A DNA stretch of 9,316 nucleotides from JACQHM01 sp964535215. GTDB lineage: Bacteria > Methylomirabilota > Methylomirabilia > Methylomirabilales > JACQHM01. The translations under genes and the position numbers were made by a program. Location: assembly GCA_964535215.1 (NCBI GenBank), contig CAZHST010000081.1, forward strand, positions 1-9,316, read 5' to 3'. The notes under the pieces are model-generated. The model ran no database searches and was not told the origin of the DNA. It saw nothing but the letters and a program-made list of their open reading frames with translations. Shown in pieces: positions 1 through 4,737 of this stretch. Numbering within the stretch: position 1 is the stretch's first letter; each line of letters starts with the position of its first letter.

Positions 1-786
1 GCTTAAAGAGAGAGAGTATTTTTTATTAATAAATACTCTCTCTCTTATACCGGCTGAAAGGTTCCCCAGGGAAGGGATCTCAGGGGAACCTTTCCCTAAG
101 GAAGGTTCCTGTAAGAAAGGTTTCTCTAGGGAACCTTTGATGAGGCTGAACGCCTCCTTCGGCTTGGCCACATGGTAGAGGGCAGCCCGGCCTGCTGACC
201 CACCATCCAAAAGGGTCAGGCAGCGCTTCTCCATGAGGGCCCGGATCGTTCCTCGCACGACTTTCTCACTCAGCCCGGTCGCCCGCTGGAGCAATCCCAT
301 CCTGACACGACAATAATTTCGGCCGATCCCATAGGAAAGCTTGAGGAACCAGACATAGAGTAATTGTTCGAAGGGTTTTAGCGATGGAAGGAGGTCAAAG
401 GCCTGTTGGAGGACCTCGCTGAACTGTTCTCGCGGCACCTCCTGGCAGCCAGGGAAACCTTCCCTAGGGGAAGGTTCCTGTAAGAAAGGTTCCTCAGAGA
501 AAGGTTTCTTAAGGGAAGGTTCCCTTAAGGAAGGTTCCCGTAGGGAGGGGGGTTCCCCACGGGAAGGTTCCTCAGAGAAAGGTTTCTGGAGGGATGCTGA
601 GGGAGGTGAGCCGGTGGTTAAGGTCCGGTAAGCCTCTTGGAGCTCGGCAGGCGTGGCACCCGGGTGGACTTTGCCGGCATAGAAGAGCGCCATCAGCTCG
701 TCTTCGGTCAGTTTCGGTCGCGGGATCTCCGCCTCAGGAATGAGAGGTTCCTTCGGCTTCCGCGGCTGCGACTTCGGCTTCGCCAC
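1..786 (-). CDS. Winged-helix DNA-binding protein with pentapeptide-repeat arrays (3' end beyond window)
   Basis: The frame is open for all 262 codons from GTG 786 to the window edge, with no stop, so the C-terminus is missing. The GTG is preceded by GAGAGG at a suitable distance and overlaps the end of parA by 53 bp, which suggests translational coupling. Residues 1-25 are Lys/Pro-rich, and 26-56 look helical. Residues 65-110 are tandem pentapeptides (SLQKP, FSEEP, SLREP, SLREP, SLKKP, FSEEP, FLQEP). Residues about 120-207 form a winged-helix domain of the kind seen in HTH_36 and replication-initiator proteins (LLYVWFLKLSYG..., then LLQRATGLSEKVVRGTIRAL). Residues 219-243 hold a second pentapeptide array (SLEKP, FLQEP, SLGKG, SPEIP). 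Its place after merR and parA suggests a ParB-like or Rep-like DNA-binding partner, which is inference. Nearly all prolines in the arrays use CCT, unlike the GC-rich surroundings. Confidence 0.72.
   Translation of the reverse strand, partial: MAKPKSQPRKPKEPLIPEAEIPRPKLTEDELMALFYAGKVHPGATPAELQEAYRTLTTGSPPSASLQKPFSEEPSRGEPPSLREPSLREPSLKKPFSEEPFLQEPSPREGFPGCQEVPREQFSEVLQQAFDLLPSLKPFEQLLYVWFLKLSYGIGRNYCRVRMGLLQRATGLSEKVVRGTIRALMEKRCLTLLDGGSAGRAALYHVAKPKEAFSLIKGSLEKPFLQEPSLGKGSPEIPSLGNLSAGIRERVFINKKYSLSLS
6..46. repeat. Perfect 16-bp inverted repeat with 9-nt spacer
   Basis: Arm 6-21 (AAGAGAGAGAGTATTT) is exactly complementary to 31-46, with the AT-only spacer TTTATTAAT. It is strikingly AT- and purine-rich against its GC-rich surroundings, yet lies in the open frame of the winged-helix gene. 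It could be a protein-binding site, a recombination or origin element, or an RNA hairpin. Confidence 0.8.
58..135 (-). repeat. 15-bp tandem repeat array A', same unit, second cluster (about five units)
   Basis: The same 15-bp unit as at 457-594, in the same phase of the same reading frame. Unit-equivalent codons fall at 133, 118, 103, 88 and 73. The copies are more diverged than in the first cluster. It lies C-terminal to the winged-helix domain, so the two clusters bracket it. Confidence 0.75.
457..594 (-). repeat. 15-bp tandem repeat array A, GGAACCTTCC core (about nine units)
   Basis: The conserved proline codons fall at 580, 565, 547/550, 532, 517, 502, 487 and 472, exactly 15 bp apart apart from one 3-bp insertion (an extra Pro). 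A typical minus-strand unit is GAACCTTCCTTAAGG, with short inverted arms GGAA and TTCC. The array lies inside the winged-helix gene, N-terminal to its DNA-binding domain. Confidence 0.85.
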
Positions 787-1537
787 GGCCGACCTCTCGC
801 TCCGCCAGGAGCTTCGCGATCTGCAGGAAGGCCTCAGCAGCGCGGCTCTTGGGATTGTACTCAAAGATCGTTTTTTTCCGACTTAACGCTTTGAGGAGAT
901 TGGCATCGACAGGGATTTGCGGGAGGATCCGCCCGGTCTTGCTATAGACGGTCTTCAGGGCATCGAGCACCGCCGCGGTGATATTCAGCCGGTGATCTAC
1001 AAAGATCGGCAGAAACCCGGTGACGGTCAAGGTCCAATCGTAGTAGCGGCGGAGGAAGCTGACCGACTCAAGGATCTGCGACGCCCCGAGGAGCGCGAGG
1101 AAGTCCATCGACACCGGAATGAGAAGCTCTTCCGCATAGAGTAAAGCATTCTGATGCAGGAGTGAAATCGAGGGTGCGCAATCCAGGATGACGAAGTTGT
1201 ACCCCTGGAGCGCCTGGAGCCGGAGTTTGAGAAACTCCTCCCGCCTCGGGAGGCTCATCAGTTGCATTTCGGTGACCGCGAGCTGTTTGGACGAAAGGAT
1301 ACAGTCAAGATTGGGGCGGGCATTGATGATACAGGCCTCGAGCTTGACGTCTTCAAGGAGGAGCTGAGAGAGGGTCAGATCATGCTTAAGGCCGAGGGAG
1401 GCGCCGATGGAGCCTTGGGCATCGGTATCGATGAGCAGGACCCGGTAGCCCATTGTCGCCCAGGCCGCGGCCAGATTGATGGCCGTCAGGGTCTTGCCGG
1501 ACCCCCCTTTGAGGTTCTGGATGGCGATCTTCCGCAT
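734..1537 (-). CDS. parA: ParA-family (MinD/ParA) partition ATPase
   Basis: ParA proteins are deviant-Walker ATPases that bind DNA non-specifically and move plasmids or chromosome origins with a centromere-binding partner. The protein starts MRKIAIQNLKGGSGKT, so the deviant Walker A (KGGSGKT, signature Lys) lies at residues 10-16. The A' motif LLIDTDAQG follows at about 34-42, and the Walker B motif FVILDCAPS, with its Asp near 119, comes later. The 267-residue length fits a short ParA without an N-terminal HTH; that HTH function may be supplied by the preceding MerR-type protein. ATG 1537 is chosen because it overlaps the upstream stop as TGATG and gives the usual family N-terminus. An in-frame GTG at 1546 would add three residues. 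The C-terminal tail (EVAAAEAEG) is low complexity and overlaps the next gene. No ParB is visible nearby. Confidence 0.9.
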   Translation of the reverse strand: MRKIAIQNLKGGSGKTLTAINLAAAWATMGYRVLLIDTDAQGSIGASLGLKHDLTLSQLLLEDVKLEACIINARPNLDCILSSKQLAVTEMQLMSLPRREEFLKLRLQALQGYNFVILDCAPSISLLHQNALLYAEELLIPVSMDFLALLGASQILESVSFLRRYYDWTLTVTGFLPIFVDHRLNITAAVLDALKTVYSKTGRILPQIPVDANLLKALSRKKTIFEYNPKSRAAEAFLQIAKLLAEREVGRGEAEVAAAEAEGTSHS

Positions 1538-1773
1538 CACCGCCACCGGTCGAGGCCTCGCACTCCCTGTCGCTTGAGCCGGCTGTTGAGGACACGGGTC
1601 CGCCGGGCCTGCTGAAACTGCCGGATCACGGCGAGATCACGGGCGGTAAACACCCGCCAGCCGCGCTCGTCCCGATCCGGCTCTTCGACATAGCCCAGCT
1701 TGAGCCATCGGAGCAGGGTATCTTTGGAAACGCCGAGGATATCTGCGGCTTCTTTAGTTGAATAGGTCTCCAT
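1537..1773 (-). CDS. MerR-type helix-turn-helix regulator (78 aa)
   Basis: This is a small DNA-binding protein with an N-terminal helix-turn-helix (residues about 5-25: STKEAADILGVSKDTLLRWL), a short wing with GWRVFTARDLAVIRQF (about 38-53), and a basic C-terminal tail (RLKRQGVRGLDRWR). That is the architecture of a MerR-like or excisionase-like winged-helix domain without an effector or long dimerisation region. It is the first gene after the 1795-1823 promoter, and its stop overlaps the parA start as TGATG, so the two are almost certainly co-transcribed. Plausible roles are autorepression of the par operon, or acting as the centromere-binding adaptor for ParA. Both are inferences. ATG 1773 has no strong Shine-Dalgarno sequence. 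The family assignment is good; the specific function is unknown. Confidence 0.82.
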   Translation of the reverse strand: METYSTKEAADILGVSKDTLLRWLKLGYVEEPDRDERGWRVFTARDLAVIRQFQQARRTRVLNSRLKRQGVRGLDRWR

Positions 1774-1794
1774 GGTTACTACAAAATTGCCCCT

Positions 1795-1823
1795 ACTTTA
1801 TTTAACTGGAAAATGATTGTCAA
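1795..1823 (-). promoter_or_regulatory. Sigma-70-like promoter of the merR-parA-winged-helix operon
   Basis: On the minus strand a perfect TTGACA (1823-1818) is followed by a 17-bp spacer and TAAAGT (1800-1795, 4 of 6 to TATAAT). The predicted transcript start is near 1788, about 15 nt before the merR start codon, which leaves a very short leader. The surrounding 1774-1880 is AT-rich against a GC-rich background. The four-copy 15-bp array lies about 60 bp upstream. Confidence 0.6.
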
Positions 1824-1871
1824 GAAAAAAATACAAAGTCTCCCTCAGAGTGGCTCAACTATGCCAGATTG

Positions 1872-2141
1872 TCATGAACTTTTTACTGGAGTAATTTTTA
1901 CTGTAGTAGTTTCTACTGCAGTTTTTTTTACTGCAGTAACTTTTGCCCTACTTCGCTCAGGCAATGGCGCAAGGGAGAGAGGAGAAGGAGGAGAGGGGAC
2001 CTCCGGCGGCGTCGGCAAGGGCTCCCGCCGCCCGGTGAGCCGCTTGATGACCTGGGCAACCTTGGCGGTGTCGTCTTCTTGGGCGAGGTAACTGATCGTC
2101 TCTGCAGGGTGGCGACGGGTTCGAGGGAACGTTTCTCGCAT
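1872..2141 (-). CDS. Small protein of unknown function with C-terminal pentapeptide repeats (89 aa)
   Basis: I do not recognise the family. ATG 2141 is chosen over an upstream TTG (2165) because GGAGG lies seven bases before it, which is a strong ribosome-binding site and the main evidence that the gene is real. The N-terminal half (MRETFPRTRRHPAETISYL, then DDTAKVAQVIKRLTGR) is basic and probably helical. The middle is a Pro/Ser linker. The C-terminus is a run of pentapeptides (KVTAV, KKTAV, ETTTV, KITPV) ending KSS. These are encoded by four 15-bp DNA repeats at about 1885-1944. The gene reads in the same direction as merR-parA and ends about 50 bp before their promoter, so it may belong to the same element. 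The repeats may matter as DNA rather than as protein. Confidence 0.55.
   Translation of the reverse strand: MRETFPRTRRHPAETISYLAQEDDTAKVAQVIKRLTGRREPLPTPPEVPSPPSPLSLAPLPERSRAKVTAVKKTAVETTTVKITPVKSS
1885..1944 (+). repeat. Four 15-bp tandem repeats with ACTGCAGT core
   Basis: The core starts at 1885 (ACTGGAGTA), 1900 (ACTGTAGTA), 1915 (ACTGCAGTT) and 1930 (ACTGCAGTA), spaced exactly 15 bp and separated by T-rich hexamers. The core ACTGCAGT is palindromic. The array overlaps the 3' end of the small 1872-2141 gene and lies about 60 bp upstream of the merR-parA promoter, where partition centromeres and operators are often found. Confidence 0.85.
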
Positions 2142-2334
2142 CAGGCGTCCTCCGTGTTTTTCCAAGCGGTTGAAGGAGACAGAACCCTTCTTTTGTCTAA
2201 CTCAGAGAGCCCGGCTTCCTCCAGTGTTGTCAAGCCCTTTCCTCATCTCCTCTCCTCGAACCCCCACTTGAGTTAGACTTTTCATAGCTCAGCCCCCTCC
2301 TCCTGGGAGCCTTTTGCCTTGAGAGCGCTCAACT
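2142..2334. promoter_or_regulatory. Divergent intergenic region with 10-bp dyad
   Basis: GTCTAACTCA at 2195-2204 is matched by its exact reverse complement TGAGTTAGAC at 2269-2278, 64 bp apart. Between them a minus-strand TTGACA (2233-2228) could be the -35 box of the small 1872-2141 gene, but I find no convincing -10 at 16-18 bp. The region separates a minus-strand gene from a plus-strand pseudogene, so the dyad may be a pair of operators. No gene is seen here. Confidence 0.35.
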
Positions 2335-2352
2335 ATGAGGCGTAAATTTTGA

Positions 2353-2725
2353 CCAATACGTTTCAGGCTCGGAGGGGAGAGGGAGAGGAGGGGGTGCGAG
2401 GAAACGCCGCGCCCGGGGCGCCTCAGGGCCCTGGCGGAGGTCCTGGAACGGGTCCTCCCGGCCCTCCGCCCGGCGGAGCAGCTTGTCTACCTCCAGTGCC
2501 TCTGGCTGGCCGGCCTTCAGCCGGGGGCAACGTGCACGGTGACCCAGGAGCGCCTGGCCCAACGGACCGGTTTGAGCCGAGGGACGGTCCAGACGGCCCT
2601 TAAAGGGCTCCAACGAAAAAAGCTCCTTAGGGTGACCGTCCAGGGGCAGAAGATCCCGTCTCTCATCCAGGTGCAGGTACCCCAGGGGGCGGGGTGGGCG
2701 CTGCCGCTTTGGCTTCTCACCTTTT
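2353..2725 (+). pseudogene. Truncated winged-helix protein, paralogue of the left-edge gene
   Basis: The frame encodes a winged-helix domain: ALAEVLERVLPALRPAEQL, VYLQCLWLAGLQ, then TQERLAQRTGLSRGTVQTAL and KKLLRVTV. It aligns by eye with the domain at residues 120-195 of the left-edge protein (EVLQQAFDLLPSLKPFEQLLY against EVLERVLPALRPAEQLVY; TGLSEKVVRGTIRAL against TGLSRGTVQTALKGL). No good start exists in this frame. An ATG at 2335 is followed five codons later by an in-frame TGA (2350-2352). After about 2725 the frame is merely antisense to the transposase, so the original 3' end is lost. It is probably the remnant of a second replication or partition-like cassette. The ATG at 2539 lies inside the domain and is not a plausible native start. 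Confidence 0.6.
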
Positions 2726-2726
2726 C

Positions 2727-3812
2727 TCAGAGACCGATCTGGGGATCTTCCAGCCCCAGGAGCTGTTTGGCGGTGCGAAAGCAGGTCTCCAGGGGCCAGC
2801 GGCGGGCAAAGGCGATGACGATCGCTTCGGGCATGCGCTGGGGATCCGTCGCAAAGTAGGCGCGGTCCTCCAGCTGACCTGAGGGATCGCGCGTCACGAG
2901 CATCCGCACGAGGCGGGGGCCGGTGACGCTGTACCACAGGCCAAGCTGGGTTTTGACCTGGAGGGTGACCTCCTTGTACCCGTAGATCTGCACCGTGATC
3001 GCCTGCCATGGGAGGGCGGAGTCTTGGGCCAGGGCCTGGGGCGAGGGCAGCCGAGGGCCCTTCTTGGGAGGCCGGCCCCGTCCCTGATAGGGGCCGGCGG
3101 GCGCGTACAGGGCCGCATCCATGCCCATCGGCCCGATGAAGGTCACCCACGGTGGCAGGGTGGAAAGCAGGGTGTGGCAGGCGTATTCGTGGTCGCCGAC
3201 CAGCAAGAGTTGGCCTTGAGGGCCCACCCAGAGGGCCAGGAGCTGGAGCAGCTCGGCGGCCAGGTCGGTCCGTTTGCGATACTGGCCGGGGGGGCAGCGC
3301 TTCTTGGCACGATAGAGGCGAAACAGGAGCGGCACGGCCAAGCCCTTGTCGGGATGCCAGGGCAGGGGGACCCAGAGTGACACCACCACCCAATTGTGGC
3401 CAAAGGCCAAAAAGACTTTGCGGCCCGAGCCGCTGCCGTGGCCGTAGGTGGATCGACTCGCATCGTGATGCATGCCGGCCCCCCACAGGTGAGGGCCGCT
3501 GCGGTGCGCAAGGGTGTCGTCGACGGCCGCCACAATCTCTTTGGGCAGAAACGGCCGGAGCACCCCAAACAGGACCTGGCTGACAGCATCCATCGGCCAG
3601 TGGGCTCGGCTCAGGAACCGGTAGAAGGCGGCGTGGTGCTTGTGACGGGCGGGGCCTGCTCCGGCTTGGAACATGCGGCTGATCGTGTGGCGTCCTGTGC
3701 ACGCGATCGCTCCGGTGATGAAGCAGACGAAGTTCTGGAAACTCGGGTTCGTGAAGACAGAGGAAAACGCCAAGAGCAGCGGCGCGAAGCTCGTCGGAAT
3801 CGTCGTATCCAT
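2727..3812 (-). CDS. DDE transposase, IS701-like, C-terminally truncated (361 aa)
   Basis: This is an RNase-H-fold transposase of the IS4/IS701 type (DDE_5 domain), recognised from the N-terminal IPTSFAPLLLAFSSVF, the helical GRHTISRMF and FYRFLSRAHW segments, and the catalytic core. The probable catalytic residues are Asp in AAVDDT (about residue 98), Asp in LLLVGDHEY (about 207) and Glu in RRWPLETCF (about 342). ATG 3812 is chosen because AGGAGGGGG lies five bases upstream; the ATG at 3836 has no such site. The protein stops right after LLGLEDPQIGL. Relatives, as I recall them, continue past this EDPQ motif for several dozen residues, so the C-terminus is probably lost and the element is likely immobile. 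The long overlapping frame on the same strand is Pro/Arg-rich and is not a gene. Confidence 0.85.
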   Translation of the reverse strand: MDTTIPTSFAPLLLAFSSVFTNPSFQNFVCFITGAIACTGRHTISRMFQAGAGPARHKHHAAFYRFLSRAHWPMDAVSQVLFGVLRPFLPKEIVAAVDDTLAHRSGPHLWGAGMHHDASRSTYGHGSGSGRKVFLAFGHNWVVVSLWVPLPWHPDKGLAVPLLFRLYRAKKRCPPGQYRKRTDLAAELLQLLALWVGPQGQLLLVGDHEYACHTLLSTLPPWVTFIGPMGMDAALYAPAGPYQGRGRPPKKGPRLPSPQALAQDSALPWQAITVQIYGYKEVTLQVKTQLGLWYSVTGPRLVRMLVTRDPSGQLEDRAYFATDPQRMPEAIVIAFARRWPLETCFRTAKQLLGLEDPQIGL

Positions 3813-3870
3813 GTCCACCCCCTCCTGAGAGACCATGATGCCACAACGAGAGAGGGTGGTCGAGTCCCCG
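2727..3870 (-). mobile_element. Partial IS701-like insertion sequence
   Basis: This covers the DDE transposase and its upstream leader. The transposase 3' end is cut next to the winged-helix pseudogene, so one IS end is missing. The other end should lie in about 3850-3910, but I cannot place it without the partner inverted repeat. No target duplication could be identified. The outer coordinates are approximate. Confidence 0.5.
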
Positions 3871-3969
3871 TTTAAACATCATCGAAAATGGCGAAACTCT
3901 AGACTATGCCGACCGTCAAAGTAATTCTTAGCACCCCAAAGCGGGGGGATGACTCGATCAGCTAGCGGG

Positions 3970-3997
3970 TTGATTAAATCGGGTTTCGGGCTATGAT
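3970..3997 (+). promoter_or_regulatory. Sigma-70-like promoter ahead of the 4035 ORF
   Basis: TTGATT (3970-3975), a 16-bp spacer and TATGAT (3992-3997) predict a transcript start near 4004. No better promoter is seen between here and the Mla operon, so it may now drive the operon as well. Confidence 0.55.
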
Positions 3998-3998
3998 A

Positions 3999-4029
3999 CT
4001 CCTCCGAACCAACCCGTTGACCGGAGGAG
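3999..4029 (+). promoter_or_regulatory. Inverted repeat that can mask the ribosome-binding site of the 4035 ORF
   Basis: CTCCTCCG (3999-4006) is the exact complement of CGGAGGAG (4022-4029), which contains the GGAGG Shine-Dalgarno sequence five to seven bases before ATG 4035. RNA reading in from upstream would fold and hide the site. A transcript starting at about 4004 lacks most of the left arm and would leave the site free. Confidence 0.5.
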
Positions 4030-4034
4030 CAGAG

Positions 4035-4298
4035 ATGAAGTGGGCTGTTATCCAACTGGTTGAAAGCGCGGAGGCACCTCAATGGGCGGAAGGGCAGGTA
4101 GGTCTGTGTTGTCCCCTGGTCGAGTTGAGTGGGAAATGCGGGGATGAACTGCTCAACCTGGTGGAAGCAGAGGCCTACGCGATTGGGAAGCAGGTGCAGC
4201 GGTTGGTCTTCGCCCAACAACTGCAGGTGTTGGATCACGAACTGAGTGCCCAACGCCTGCATGATCCTCTCCGGGTGCGCAACAGGGCAGATCCTTAA
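4035..4298 (+). CDS. Short ORF, possibly a truncated transposase N-terminus (87 aa)
   Basis: ATG 4035 has an excellent Shine-Dalgarno sequence (GGAGGAG) and a promoter at 3970-3997, so it is built to be expressed. The start (MKWAVIQLVES) and the later LVEAEAYAIGKQVQRLVFAQQ segment faintly recall the N-terminal region of ISKra4-type transposases, which precedes their Cys-rich CPxC motifs. Those motifs are absent here. I hold this assignment loosely. From about residue 75 the frame runs into DNA that in the next frame encodes the lipobox of the Mla-operon lipoprotein, so the native C-terminus is probably replaced by out-of-frame sequence. The upstream start chosen by length alone (3993) overlaps the -10 box and is rejected. 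Otherwise it is a hypothetical protein. Confidence 0.45.
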   Translation: MKWAVIQLVESAEAPQWAEGQVGLCCPLVELSGKCGDELLNLVEAEAYAIGKQVQRLVFAQQLQVLDHELSAQRLHDPLRVRNRADP

Positions 4299-4737
4299 CG
4301 GAGCCTATCTCAACGAGGCGAAGGGTTTTAAAGTTCGGTCCCCTTCCACGTCATGGACGAGGGAGACGGGCAAGGAGCCAGAGCTGGTCTTCCGGCATTA
4401 CACCCTTCCGGCCGGGATGATGGTCAATGCAACCTGCGAGGGTAGAGCCCCATCCCGGGACCTTCAGGTCTTGGGCAGGCATCTCCTCTTCGGGCTCAAG
4501 GAGAAGGGGGTATTGAAGACCGACCAAACGGTCTTGGCTGATCAGGAAGTCCTCCAAACGCTCGTCCGCGGAAGCCTTGAAGGGACGGAGCTCCTCGTCA
4601 GGAGTTATGTGATCAAGGCCAGGGGGTGTGTCTACGACCTCGTCTACTTCGCGGAGCCGGAGGTTTATGCCGAGGGTGAGAGGGAGTTCGAGGGGCTGGT
4701 CAAAGATTTCAAGCTCTTAGGCGGAGAAAAGCCGTGA
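4246..4737 (+). CDS. Mla/MCE-operon lipoprotein, 5'-truncated (signal peptide lost)
   Basis: This was probably an outer-membrane or periplasmic lipoprotein that works with the downstream transporter. The frame opens at GTG 4246 (or ATG 4261), just after an in-frame TGA at 4243, and within ten codons reads ILSGCATGQ, a typical lipobox with Cys followed by the mature lipoprotein. The charged and hydrophobic parts of a signal peptide (about 15-20 residues) are absent, and neither start has a Shine-Dalgarno sequence. The rest (KGFKVRSPSTSW, then VFRHYTLPAGMMV and VYDLVYFAEPEV) is intact to the stop and resembles small operon-associated lipoproteins with a PsbP/Mog1-like look, an impression only. 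Its stop overlaps the next start as GTGA. It is most likely a gene beheaded by the upstream mobile debris, and may not be exported. Confidence 0.6.
   Translation: MPNACMILSGCATGQILNGAYLNEAKGFKVRSPSTSWTRETGKEPELVFRHYTLPAGMMVNATCEGRAPSRDLQVLGRHLLFGLKEKGVLKTDQTVLADQEVLQTLVRGSLEGTELLVRSYVIKARGCVYDLVYFAEPEVYAEGEREFEGLVKDFKLLGGEKP

Noticed and set aside
58..594. CRISPR array
   Set aside because: The units are 15 bp and directly adjacent, with no unique spacers, and are read as codons of one gene.
1820..1875. Rho-independent terminator after the small gene
   Set aside because: A T-run exists on the minus strand, but no stable GC stem precedes it; the T-run sits next to the -35 box of the merR-parA promoter.
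2539..2859. A plus-strand 106-residue gene starting at ATG 2539
   Set aside because: The ATG lies inside the winged-helix domain, and the second half is antisense to the transposase; it is part of the pseudogene at 2353-2725.
2329..3882. A 517-residue minus-strand frame over the transposase
   Set aside because: It is a Pro/Arg/Gly-rich shadow in another frame of the transposase, with no recognisable domain; the 361-residue frame has the catalytic motifs and a Shine-Dalgarno sequence.
3930..3955. Terminator hairpin (CCCC/GGGG) between the IS and the 4035 promoter
   Set aside because: The stem is only four or five G-C pairs, with no T-run on either strand.
3879..4262. A minus-strand 127-residue frame
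   Set aside because: It is antisense to the 4035 ORF and its promoter, has no Shine-Dalgarno sequence and no recognisable domain; the plus-strand ORF has both expression signals.
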